A DNA stretch of 10,510 nucleotides. It comes from Larix sibirica (taxonomy: Eukaryota; Streptophyta; Pinopsida; Pinales; Pinaceae). Position 1 is the first letter of the stretch; each line of letters begins with the position of its first letter. The notes under the pieces were generated by a model. It did not search any database and had not been told where the DNA came from. It worked only from the letters and a program-made list of their open reading frames with translations. Where the stretch lies: positions 1 to 10,510 of the forward strand of contig NWUY0303884337.1 in NCBI GenBank assembly GCA_004151065.3, written 5' to 3'. A program made the position numbers and the translations under genes. Positions 1-7,879 of this stretch are shown piece by piece.

Positions 1-570
1 AAAACCATACAATTGAATAGGAAATTCAAGATATCTTTGTTGGATTGGTACATTAAAGGAACTAAGAATGCACTGAAAATTCACGGTAATAAAGTTGGCA
101 TGATCCTCAAATAATTCAAAAGTTTACATTCGTATCGAGAACCATCCAAATTAAACCTTGTTTTAAAAATCTCTACTAATAATTTATAGTCCAACAAGTA
201 TCCATGAAACTAAACACCAACTACACTCCCTTGATATAATGATCAATACCAACTACACTTTTCTCACGTAGGTGCTAAAGAATCACTGCTAACCTTAATA
301 TAATAGTCTCAAAGGAGAAGATATAAAAATATTAAAGGAGACAAAGAAAAATTAAAAAATAACTAACCTTCAAAGTCTAAAATCCAAGCTATATATGTAG
401 ATCAAGGATCAGATGCGTTAAACAAGTTGCTGATAGAAAAAATACTATTTTCTGCTTCGAGTAATGACCATAAAAATTATCGCAACTATAACAAATTTGT
501 CAAAATCTCTACTGGGCATAAATATATAGAGTCATCATTGTCGGACTTCCGAGGAAATTTTACATGGAAA
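1..570. other. AT-rich intergenic DNA, no gene seen
   Basis: No recognisable coding or RNA gene is visible on either strand. A frame of 65 codons at 427-624 begins at TTG rather than ATG and resembles no family I know, so I treat it as chance. The only local structure is a 12-bp direct repeat, ACCAACTACACT, at 216-227 and 248-259 (spacing 32 bp). Confidence 0.7.
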
Positions 571-572
571 AA

Positions 573-595
573 GTTGACCAAAAAGAATAGTCAAC
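573..595. promoter_or_regulatory. Inverted pair of W-box-like GTTGAC motifs
   Basis: GTTGAC at 573-578 faces its exact reverse complement GTCAAC at 590-595, with 11 bp between them. TTGAC is the core of the W-box bound by plant WRKY factors (established knowledge). No gene start is visible nearby and short motifs like this are common by chance, so a regulatory role is only possible. Confidence 0.2.
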
Positions 596-660
596 GAACG
601 TTGCTATCTCCCAAACGGGTATAAAGCATTTCACACATGTAAAACTTATTGTTGGAGTTG

Positions 661-722
661 CGATGAAAGATCGTTGGATCACCGGAAAACTATCATGTCC
701 GTCGTATGTACGACGAACGTCG
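661..722. other. CpG-dense patch with palindrome
   Basis: Nine CpG dinucleotides fall between 661 and 722, far denser than the surrounding DNA. A perfect palindrome lies inside: CGTCGTA at 700-706 and TACGACG at 709-715, separated by TG. A smaller palindrome, CAACG-AA-CGTTG, lies just upstream at 592-603. In old methylated plant repeats CpG normally decays to TpG/CpA, so this patch is either recent or constrained. No gene or binding factor can be assigned. Confidence 0.5.
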
Positions 723-759
723 GGGCAGACAAGGAAAAATACCTCAATTTTTTTCATAA

Positions 760-1130
760 TTATTAAGTAATTTTCAATGATACAATCGATTTATCCTAAT
801 CGTCATAATATTTCGTTGAATATTGACACCATATGTAGTAGTGTGTAGTGTTTATCTACATGAACTTTCCAAGACTATTGGTGGAAAGAATTGAGATATT
901 TGTAGGTTCATTTTTAAATATTTCAGTTCATCCCTAATTCTAAAATTTCATCGTGATAAATTCATGACCTTGTTGAAATGAGGTGGGAATTTTGGATTGT
1001 TTTCATTATTGAAATTTCTACATGGAATCTGAATTTGTTATGTTGAAATTGAATCATTGTGAAAGAGGGATTTGGATATTCATCAAGCGTAAAACCCTAT
1101 ATACATTAGTTGAAGTCAATCCATGCTTGG
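760..1130. other. Intergenic DNA, nothing recognised
   Basis: This stretch has stops in all frames and no obvious repeats. It could be the decayed 5' LTR or leader of the gag relic that begins further on, but I cannot find LTR ends or a TATA box that would show this. Confidence 0.5.
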
Positions 1131-1161
1131 GATAAGCACTACCCTAGAAGGGTTTGTTGGG

Positions 1162-1173
1162 TTGATACCTGAG
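1162..1173 (+). other. Possible decayed tRNA-Met primer binding site
   Basis: TTGATACCTGAG matches 9 of 12 positions of the plant LTR-retrotransposon primer binding site TTGGTATCAGAG, which is complementary to the 3' end of initiator tRNA-Met. It lies on the same strand as the copia gag relic and about 250 bp upstream of its first open codon, where such a site is expected. Three mismatches in 12 bases is weak, and no LTR end is visible before it. Confidence 0.2.
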
Positions 1174-1426
1174 TTGCCTGAGTTTTTGGAGTTTTGATTT
1201 CACTTGGGATAGGTGACCAATCTACTGGATTTGTTATTTGAGGTGTGCTTCAATATTTCCAGGGATGACTACTCTTGGTCTTAATAGAGTATGAAATATT
1301 AGAAGGTGCTTCCAAGTTTATCCTTGGCAATATGGATTGGATGTTGTTGGAGGAGTTGAACTTTTGATGTTAGTTGAGAACTATAAGGTTATTGTTCCTA
1401 TTGATCGTGTGCAATAGGAAAATTAA

Positions 1427-2040
1427 AACAAGAAAGAGACCAATATAAAGAAAATCACTCTTATTTTCGTGAAGGCTTATTTTATTTCTCACATAGCAGA
1501 TAAGAAAATGGTTAATGAGATGTATGATGGTTTGATAGCATTGTATGAGAATGTGAATATTTATCATAAGATGCACTTGAGAAATAATATCTCTACCATC
1601 TGCACGAGTGACCTAGATTATGTGTCTAGTTATTTGATGAAGATCATAGAGTTGAGAGACCAATTGTCCTCCATATGGGTGAAGTTTGAAGATGAGAAGT
1701 TGTCACCCATTGCTTTGAATGGGTTTTCTAGTCCATCTTGGAAACCTTTTGTCTAGGGAATTTGTGTTCATGAGAATATGCCCTCATTTGGACATCTTTG
1801 GGATAACTTTGTGTAAGAAGGGACAAGGTTAGAATCCTATTCAACCAAGGAAGTTGAAGTAGAATACATTTTCCTCATTAGGAGGATGAGGAAGTGAGGT
1901 AAGAGAGTATGACCCATGAAGGGTAAGAAAGATGAGTATTCAAACCAAGTTCAGAAGGATTTAAGTCATGTGAAAATTTCAAGTGTCATTAGAAGGGAAA
2001 TTATGTCAGTTTATGTTGTTATCCATTTTCTCTAAAGTCC
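1427..2040 (+). pseudogene. Decayed Ty1/copia-type gag (UBN2 family) with zinc-knuckle remnant
   Basis: This is the remains of the capsid (gag) region of a plant Ty1/copia retrotransposon; intact gag packages element RNA in cytoplasmic particles. One frame is open from 1427 to the TAG at 1754-1756. It shows the UBN2-family order: a KEMYD-like start (KMVNEMYDGL), KMHLRNNI, the signature YLMKIIELRDQL, then ALNGF and WKPFV. The same frame continues beyond the stop with family-like GICVHENMPSFGHLWDNFV and EGTRLES, interrupted by further stops. A KGKK stretch and DLSHVK follow, then a frameshift. In the shifted frame at 1978-2016 a zinc knuckle is visible with CX2CX4HX4C spacing, but the first Cys is lost, the His is Asn and a TAG lies inside. 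There is no ATG at the start, and no protease, integrase or reverse transcriptase follows. It cannot encode a working protein. Confidence 0.85.
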
Positions 2041-2051
2041 AACATTATTAA

Positions 2052-2471
2052 TGAATCCCCAAAACAGACATAAACATACCATAAATATATTTATAACAAC
2101 ATCCATTCTGCAATATAGGAGCACAAGATACATGCAAAGCACAAAAAACACTCGGATTTTCTTTATTCCATGGAAAATAACCTGATTACATATGCCTCCC
2201 TTGCCCTTGATGGGAAAGGGAGATGCATAAATTCCTCCTCTTTCCTTCCCTTTTGCACCTGTAACCCTTACAATAAAATAGGGATGGAAAAGAAACCCAA
2301 TTACATCATGATAAAGACCTCCCGAAGCCTCTTATTTATACTATGATTATGGTCCATTCTTACAATAAAATATTCATTTAATTCCTTATTTTGTGCAAAA
2401 AATCGTATCAAACTCATAACAAACCCAACCCATTATTTATAACCAATACATTGAGCAATCAGGCCCCAACA
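2052..2471 (-). mobile_element. Minus-strand LTR (3' end of an LTR retrotransposon)
   Basis: Read on the minus strand, the LTR begins TGTTGGGGCC at 2471. Just outside it is a purine-rich run, AGAGATGGGGGCA (2484-2472), the expected polypurine tract that primes plus-strand synthesis. Within it are a TATA box, TATAAATAAG (2340-2331), and a poly(A) signal AATAAAG (2167-2161) about 170 bp downstream, giving the U3-R-U5 order. The distal end is uncertain; I place it near TG at 2052, with no clear target-site duplication. No second copy of this LTR occurs in the window, so the 5' LTR is outside or deleted. It lies within a few bases of the broken end of the copia gag relic, which suggests nested insertion. 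The family is unknown. Confidence 0.6.
2170..2372. repeat. Imperfect internal duplications within the minus-strand LTR
   Basis: CTTACAATAAAATA occurs exactly at 2267-2280 and 2359-2372 (spacing 92 bp). ATGGAAAATAACCTGATTACAT at 2170-2191 is echoed by a similar, one-base-longer word at 2284-2306, and a CCTCCC follows each. The two pairs have different spacings, so this is a set of scrambled or diverged small duplications in the R/U5 part of the LTR rather than one clean tandem repeat. Confidence 0.65.
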
Positions 2472-3000
2472 TGCCCCCATCTCTATCCATTGACTCTCCC
2501 TCAAGTCAATCAGTACTGGAACCACGTTTACATGTAGTTGTTGAACTAATCTAATCTAAATGCTACTTTCCAGGTGCCTTCCTTCCACGGCTGCAACCTC
2601 TTCATTCTTCATTGTCATGGTTAGTTCTTCACTTCTATCAAACCAATACACTCTTCTCGAATCTCTTCACTTTGGCGTAACCTCCTCTCATGGACGAAGC
2701 TTCATGGAGTATATATGTAACTCAATACTAACATCCAAACCTCTACTGTGGATCTCCCTATGGTCATCAATCCATTTTACTGGAATGCCTTAAAGACTAT
2801 CCTAGGTTATGTTGTATACAAGTATGAACCTGACCAACTTCCTGCTGCAATGTGAACACTGCATCTACCTTCACCAGAAGAATCTGCCCCTCTTCTGGCT
2901 CTAACTTTAGTTCTCAAACTTTTTCTCTGGATACATCTTATTCAATTGCTGATAATTGATCTCTTTTTGACCCCTAATCTTGATCATCACACAATCTACT
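2472..3000. other. Decayed internal region next to the minus-strand LTR, no gene recognised
   Basis: On the minus strand this would be the 3' internal part of the retrotransposon whose LTR ends at 2471. I translated the minus strand here and found many stops and no convincing reverse transcriptase, RNase H or integrase motifs. The element may be non-autonomous or too decayed to recognise. A 77-codon plus-strand frame at 2560-2793 is judged to be chance. Confidence 0.4.
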
Positions 3001-4460
3001 ACAATGCAACTCATCACCATCTCCTCGGATGTTTGCCTATGACATCCACAACTCAGATAATCACCTATGGCATCCGCAAACCACATCATATTAATCTAAT
3101 ATTCAATTGCATGACATGCACTATCCCGATATACTCACACAACTTCCTCCACAACTCTATTGCTAAATTTATGGTCATCATCATCATTTGCAACCACTCA
3201 AAACAATACATTTGTCTGGAAGATAATGGATATATTAGGGTGATCAAGCATAATAAATTCACACATTGAAAAACACCATGTCCCAACTAGGGTTTTTCAA
3301 CAAGCTATAAGCACTTTGCAACTATCTGCAACTTACCATAAAAATTTTGCAATCAAACCACTCTCTAGACTGAAGAAGTTTCTGACATCATGCATTTTGT
3401 AATGGCCCAAAGCAGAGGTCATTCCGCAACTCTTAAGACTCATCAATGAAAAAGAGAGACCATTGGCATAAAGCTAGAGGATATCATTAATACAATCCTT
3501 ACGCAACATAAATATCCATGGTATGCCAAAATGTTGCATGCTATAGGTCTCCACAACAAACCGGGAGGTATTTTGTAACTTGTACTTATGTAAAAAGTAA
3601 CCTCATGTGTTCTGCAAATCTTACTGGTCATTCCACAACTGCATATTAGCATCTTGCAACCATTCAAAAGCATGAAATATAAGTGACTATCCTCCCGCAA
3701 CTAGTGTCTTTGCAACATTTTTCAACCATTTTACAAGCTTAGCATATGCTTAGGGCATGCCAATATCCTCCACATCAGAAACGAATTCCGCAACCCGTAA
3801 GAGCCCTTCTACAACTCCAAACTCTGTATGTAATTCTTACTCAACTTTGCCCAAATCCCAACATAAGTACGACCTTTCCCCCTCAAGTGTTTAAGAACTA
3901 TTTTCATGCAATGCTACTCGTTAGAACTTATATTATATATTGTAGCTCTTTATGAGCCACCCACAATAATGCCACCTCCGTCCATACCTTCAAAACACTG
4001 CCATATGATCTCTTCAGACTCAAGGTGCAACTTACATTTATTCCATTTTATTTACAACGATTTGAAACCCTAGTCAAACTACCCGCATGTTTCTCTCTGG
4101 TGCATCCATCCTCCTCATCCACAATGTTGATCATCATCTTTAGTGTGCAAAGCTATGTCTTACATCTCAAAATGCTTCTCATTGGTTCTCATCCGTTCCA
4201 CAACAAAGACTGGTGCCCATAACTTTTGAAGATATGTAACTAAGTAGCTGCCATATAACTTCAAGTGGGAGGGAACCAAAATAAAAGGTTATGATTTCAA
4301 ATGATTCACCTATAGGTTCAAAAGTCAGCTGTGAAGATTAGCACAATGTCTTTCTTTACAATGGTGATGTCTTATCCCTCCATCGATAAATTGTAGTTGC
4401 ATGCAACCTTAGTCTCGTTGAGGGGATTTTCATTGTATAGCATCAAGGGTATTTGCAACA
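3000..4460. repeat. Region rich in GCAAC/ACAAC words
   Basis: On the plus strand GCAAC occurs at 3006, 3190, 3318, 3328, 3426, 3503, 3656, 3697, 3712, 3790, 4027, 4403 and 4455. ACAAC occurs at 3048, 3139, 3151, 3553, 3635, 3811, 4054 and 4200. Most are preceded by T or C, giving a consensus near TCCGCAACT. Some longer matches exist: ATTCCGCAAC at 3421 and 3785, and a diverged 19-bp pair at 3036-3054 and 3064-3082 (spacing 28 bp). Spacing is irregular, so it is not a clean satellite. It may be a very old repeat array or a biased low-complexity stretch. No gene is seen. Confidence 0.45.
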
Positions 4461-5012
4461 TCTGCGTGACATCAGCTTTGTCAGACTACTTCATCGCATC
4501 AAGTATGGGGACACATCACCAATCAAAGGTTGCTTCAACACATTACAACAATTTCAAATAGCCTCAAAACCCACGCCAAGATTCCTCGCGACCTTCCTCG
4601 ACACACCTGTCATTGTCGCAATCTATGCCACAAAGAGTGCATTTGATTTAATGCTTATAAAAACCTTTAAACCCATGATATTCCCCATCTTTGATATTTG
4701 CATACACAAATGTCATTTTTAGGTACACGAATTCTTTCTTTGGTCCTTCCAAACATTTGACATCCAATTATGTATTTCTTTTATTCATTATGACTTTGCA
4801 ATTGTTTGATCTCCACATATGATGTTGGAAAGCATTGATCCTTTTCGAAGTAGTAGCAAATAATGGTGTCCATACTCATATACCAGAAGTATCCCTTCCA
4901 CAAGATCTAGGGTGGACCACCCTATAGATATGCGCTACGACCCATAAAATATAGTTATAAAAATGGTGATAATCAACCAAGGTATGAATCCATAGCTATC
5001 GTGTGTGGATAA
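4461..5012. other. Intergenic DNA, no gene recognised
   Basis: An 89-codon plus-strand frame at 4453-4722 has no family resemblance and overlaps a minus-strand reading of similar quality, so neither is convincing. No repeats, RNA genes or regulatory motifs of note are visible. Confidence 0.5.
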
Positions 5013-5215
5013 TTGTAAAACCCAATTTGATTTCTGATCCATCCCAAGACTTGATTAATCCTAAAGGGGTGGGTTTCCCAAGAAGTGTTTCCAATCGATC
5101 CGAAAAACGTATCTGCATTTTGATTGGATTCATCGACTATTGCTTACTCCCAGTGGACTCCTTGGTTGGATCCTCAACTCGGTCATCCCAACAGATCAGT
5201 CGACTTCATGCCCAA

Positions 5216-5281
5216 CAACACATGACCGACGGCACACAACCGACAACACATGACTGACAGATCATCATACATGCCTGACGA
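5216..5281. repeat. Short degenerate tandem repeat (CAACACATGACYGAC)
   Basis: CAACACATGACCGAC at 5216-5230 recurs with one change at 5244-5258 (spacing 28 bp), and a weaker third version, CATACATGCCTGACG, lies at 5267-5281. The repeat is inside the U3-like part of the LTR-like stretch, upstream of its TATA box, where small repeats often act as enhancer units in LTRs. No such role is shown here. Confidence 0.6.
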
Positions 5282-5460
5282 TAGTTGATGACTCCAACAT
5301 GCGTCAAATGACATTTTTAGCAGTCAAAAGGCATACGAACCGCCATCGATGTGGAAACGATGTCTCTTCATCTTCTTCTAACTGGAGAATGGGAAGAAGA
5401 CATTTGATATCTTCATAACTAAAATGCAGCGAGTAGTTACCTAGGCATCCCTAATAATTG

Positions 5461-5468
5461 TATAAATA
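5461..5468 (+). promoter_or_regulatory. TATA box candidate
   Basis: TATAAATA matches the plant TATA consensus and sits in a GC-richer context than most of the window. It would place transcription start near 5490-5500, ahead of the tandem duplication. It is the main reason for reading 5013-5945 as plus-strand LTR or promoter. Confidence 0.4.
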
Positions 5469-5557
5469 CTTGTAAGCTCGAAGATGAAAAAAAGGATTTT
5501 GGTTCTCTGCTCTTGGTTTTGCACTAAGATAGGTCCCGGAAGAGAAGGCTTGATTGG

Positions 5558-5710
5558 TTCATGTAAACAAGTCATTCGACTCCGTTCTCCTTGATATAAG
5601 ATTGGATTACAGACTTAAGAGACCAACATATCAACCTCCATTCATGTAAACAAATCTTTCAACTCAGTTCTCCTCGATACAAGCTTGGATTACAGACTTA
5701 AGAGACCAAC
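5558..5710. repeat. 83-bp tandem duplication, two copies
   Basis: Copy 1 starts at 5558 and copy 2 at 5641, both beginning TTCATGTAAACAA and sharing TTGGATTACAGACTTAAGAG. The aligned cores, 5558-5627 and 5641-5710, are each 70 bp with 7 mismatches and no gaps (90% identity). The last 13 bp of the unit is diverged. It lies just downstream of the TATA candidate, so it would fall in the transcribed leader or R region. Confidence 0.95.
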
Positions 5711-5949
5711 CTCTCACAGACAACAGCTCAGTAAAACCAGAGTTTTCACCCTTGGGATTTCTCCGTTATCAATTCCTAGCTTGCATTTTCATGTGATTGG
5801 TTTTGTCTATTGTTTCAGTCGTTTCTATTGGTTATTATTTACATTGCTTTTCTTATTATGTCTAAGCATTGTTAGCTTCCACAATAATAAAGCTCAACTC
5901 CAGTCGCCTTTGCTTTTCTTATTAATTGCATGTAAGACCTTGCAATAAA

Positions 5950-6028
5950 TAATTTTAGAGGATGCCAAAACTATGGAAGGTTTCCAACCCAACTTGTTGG
6001 AGTTATCTTATGCTTGAAGTTATATTTT
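5950..6028. other. Short intergenic spacer
   Basis: Nothing is recognised between the end of the LTR-like stretch and the AGTAAAA repeats. There is no clear primer binding site here, which argues against an intact plus-strand element starting at 5013. Confidence 0.4.
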
Positions 6029-6120
6029 TAGTAAAAGCCAAAAATCAAATGCATAAAGTAAAATTTTCAAGTAAAAACAAAAAATGGTTGTCATTTTAGT
6101 AAATCCCAAAAATCATGCAC
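6029..6120. repeat. Degenerate AGTAAAA...CAAAAAT repeat
   Basis: AGTAAAAGCCAAAAATCAAATGCA at about 6030 resembles AGTAAATCCCAAAAATCATGCA at about 6098 (spacing 68 bp). Each is followed by an AGTAAAAT word. A third, weaker relative, AGTAAAAACAAAAAATGG, lies between them near 6069. The A-rich composition makes part of the match cheap, but the shared order of words supports an old duplication. Confidence 0.6.
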
Positions 6121-6321
6121 GGAGTAAAATCAAGTCATGGTTCATAATGATTACATGTAACTATATATTATTTATTTTCTAGCATTATTTCTTTAAAGTT
6201 CGTAGTGCAAATTCATTCTCTCATTACCTTTATTTCTTAGTGAAGAGAGTAGCAAACTTACACTTCATACTCTCATTCACATGCATTAATATTACAAACA
6301 CAATTAGTCACCAAACTCTCC

Positions 6322-6459
6322 AATAATGAATTATGGAAAGAAATCCCAATACACAAATAACAATTGTGCTCTTTCTCAGTAGCGATGTTCAGTAATGAAT
6401 TATGAATAAACATCCGAATACACAAATAGTTCGTGTTTAATATCGATCTTTATTTACAA
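6322..6459. repeat. 69-bp degenerate tandem duplication
   Basis: Copy 1 starts at 6322 and copy 2 at 6391. Both begin ARTAATGAATTATG and share AATACACAAATA about 27 bp in; the last third is poorly conserved apart from a TAGCGATGTT/TATCGATCTT echo. Identity is high at the start and low at the end, so the boundary of copy 2 is approximate. No coding role is seen. Confidence 0.8.
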
Positions 6460-6519
6460 ACACATACCTGATTTTATTTGAATATATGAGAAGTCTTGTC
6501 ACATGCAAACTGAGAAGCT

Positions 6520-6609
6520 TCTCGGCGAACATTATTCTCAAATACTTCATTGCATATGCCTTACAAAATCATTTGATTTTCCTTCCATGCCCTTTTTCCT
6601 CTCGGCGAA
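6520..6609. repeat. TCTCGGCGAA 10-mer pair, 80 bp apart
   Basis: The 10-mer TCTCGGCGAA occurs exactly at 6520-6529 and 6600-6609. It contains two CpGs and is GC-rich for this DNA, so an exact second copy 80 bp away is unlikely by chance. The sequence between is not otherwise duplicated. It could be a pair of binding sites or the leftover of a duplication. Confidence 0.5.
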
Positions 6610-6631
6610 GACTAACAATCGAGCTGCACAG

Positions 6632-6741
6632 CATTAAATGTGGTGTCATTAAATGCGACAATTGGGTTGTTAATCATCATTAAATCTAGATAATCTCTAG
6701 ATTTAAGGGTTACTAACTATTGAACCACAAAACATTAAATG
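6632..6741. repeat. Cluster of CATTAAAT words
   Basis: CATTAAAT occurs at 6632, 6647, 6678 and 6733, three of them followed by G. Spacings are 15, 31 and 55 bp. The cluster overlaps a 10-bp perfect hairpin at 6681-6705. ATTAAT/ATTAAA words resemble homeodomain binding cores, but this is inference and the composition is AT-rich. Confidence 0.5.
6681..6705. repeat. Perfect 10-bp inverted repeat (TAAATCTAGA)
   Basis: TAAATCTAGA at 6681-6690 is the exact reverse complement of TCTAGATTTA at 6696-6705, with a 5-base loop TAATC. There is no T-run after it and no gene before it, so a bacterial-type terminator is not the explanation. It could be a symmetric protein site or a chance cruciform. Confidence 0.85.
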
Positions 6742-6749
6742 CCACAGCT

Positions 6750-7016
6750 CAATGGTTAGTCTTTACCCTTTCTCCTACCAACCAGGCCGTCATTTCTAGA
6801 GCCTCTCTCTTAGAACGCAGACGCGACCGAGTAGTATGACCAAAGAATCCCCTGCAGATTGAACTCGCACCCATGTTCACTGTATAAGTCACTGCCAAGT
6901 GAGTTGCAAGTGCATCTTCTGCTCCAACAGTGCACCTTGCACAACTGTATCCTCTAGTGAAAAGATTAACTCTAGTCAGGTATGGGTGAAAAACATCATA
7001 TTCAAATGGAAAATTC
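6750..7016. other. GC-richer intergenic DNA, no gene confirmed
   Basis: Composition is less AT-rich than the flanks. A 78-codon plus-strand frame at 6899-7135 starts at GTG and contains several Cys residues early on (SCKCIFCSNSAPC), but it has no ATG start and no recognised domain. It could be part of an exon or of a decayed element; I do not call it a gene. Confidence 0.4.
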
Positions 7017-7121
7017 CCACCATCTTAACAACAGTCAAAATTGGACGAAGCGAACAATCTTATGCTGTCCCACCATCGGTAACAACAGTCAACATTCGAG
7101 AAAGCGAACAATCTATACTGC
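7017..7121. repeat. About 54-bp tandem duplication
   Basis: Copy 1 starts at 7017 and copy 2 at 7070, both beginning CCACCATC. They share AACAACAGTCAA (7027, 7081) and AGCGAACAATCT (7049, 7103). One extra G in copy 2 changes the offset from 53 to 54 bp. Because 54 is divisible by three, the frame at 6899-7135 reads a repeated peptide (TTVKIGRSEQS and TTVNIRESEQS). This is probably a consequence of the duplication rather than proof of coding. Confidence 0.85.
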
Positions 7122-7640
7122 TGAGGCAACGGTAGTGCTGGGCAAATGATTTTCTCCTATCTTGGTGCAGGGCCCACATAAAGTATGAAAGAAATATATC
7201 GTTCCACCGAAGGCTCCGAGGAAATATAAATTTAATGAGCGTACATCATTTATACCTAATCCCGATCCATAAAAATCATGAAAAGTGTACAACGAAGCCA
7301 ATTTTTCTCGATAAATATTATTCAGTCCATTCCTATTTCAATTACCTCAGTAAGGCTATGATTCACACCGGCAAGAATCATATAAAAGCTGGACTAACGA
7401 AAACAGGAAATTGAAAATAATGCACGTCTAGATCACTGCATCCTCTGACTATATAATCGTGCTCACTACTATTAACAACGCCACCCAAAAACGAAGTAAT
7501 AGAACGCATCTCAAAATCCATGGAACTGTACTATCATAGACATGCAATCTTCATGATGGCACAACAATATGTTATCAATTCCAACCCCCCAAGTATTGTA
7601 ATACCATGCTTGATTTCCGCTCAGCAACATCTAAAATATA
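7122..7640. other. Intergenic DNA, no gene confirmed
   Basis: A minus-strand frame of 62 codons at 7113-7301 begins at TTG, and a 39-residue ATG-to-TGA minus frame lies at 7511-7630. Neither shows a known domain and both are within chance length. There are no visible repeats. Composition is somewhat richer in CpG than the DNA after 7700. Confidence 0.4.
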
Positions 7641-7643
7641 TTG

Positions 7644-7706
7644 AAAGAAATTACAGTAAAGTCACATCTAAGAGATATGAAAAGAAAAGAAATTACAGTA
7701 AAGTCA
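7644..7706. repeat. Exact 21-bp direct repeat, 42 bp apart
   Basis: A 21-bp word beginning AAAGAAATTACAG and ending TAAAGTCA occurs without mismatch at 7644-7664 and 7686-7706, so the unit is 42 bp. The intervening 21 bp is purine-rich and not repeated. An exact match of this length suggests a fairly recent local duplication. Confidence 0.95.
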
Positions 7707-7747
7707 ATTCTCTGTTATAAATTTTTTTAATAAGGAATATGTTAACA

Positions 7748-7872
7748 CTATACCCATTCACTATCAATTCTAAATTCTGTATAGTTATATTATAAAACTA
7801 CATCTATTTACTATCTATTCTAAACTCTGTAAATTTATATTATAAAACTCAGAAAGTTTATGTTACAAAACT
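7748..7872. repeat. 50-bp tandem repeat, two full copies and one partial
   Basis: Copy 1 is 7748-7797 and copy 2 is 7798-7847, aligned without gaps with 8 mismatches in 50 (84%). Both contain TTCTAAAYTCTGTA and end TTATATTATAAAA. A third, half-length copy covering the second half of the unit follows at about 7848-7872 and ends TTACAAAACT. The tract is very AT-rich and carries no gene. Confidence 0.93.
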
Positions 7873-7879
7873 TATATAC

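Larger units (their letters stand above)
5013..5945 (+). mobile_element. LTR-like (or promoter-like) stretch with TATA box and poly(A) signal
   Basis: The stretch begins TGTAAAACCC at 5013, a form typical of plant LTR starts. It carries a good TATA box, TATAAATA (5461-5468), and an AATAAAG signal at 5886-5892. Between these lie an 83-bp tandem duplication and a T-rich section. No target-site duplication, terminal CA with matching inverted repeat, or primer binding site could be confirmed downstream, so the right boundary is a guess. If it is an LTR it is probably solitary, because no second copy occurs in the window. The alternative is a promoter and 5' leader of an unrecognised gene, but no coding region follows within the next kilobase. 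Confidence 0.35.

Noticed and set aside
3175-3187. TCA trinucleotide run of about four units
   Set aside because: It is too short to be called a microsatellite.
2946-3269. 107-codon plus-strand frame beginning with ATG, the longest in the window
   Set aside because: It is rich in His, Ile and Thr as expected from AT- and CAT-rich DNA, overlaps open frames on the other strand, and matches no domain I recognise. Its length is within chance for this composition.
4872-4892. Minus-strand reading ILLVYEY, like subdomain V of plant receptor kinases
   Set aside because: The flanking residues do not fit a kinase, no catalytic loop or activation segment follows, and seven residues can match by chance.
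4261-4920. Long minus-strand frame that reads partly like protein
   Set aside because: I counted about twelve stops in 220 codons, close to what random AT-rich DNA gives, and no family was recognised.
5003-5257. 84-codon plus-strand frame
   Set aside because: It lies across the proposed start of the LTR-like stretch, ends in a simple repeat and resembles no known protein.
7511-7630. 39-residue minus-strand frame from ATG to TGA
   Set aside because: It is too short to stand alone and has no similarity or splice context that I can support.
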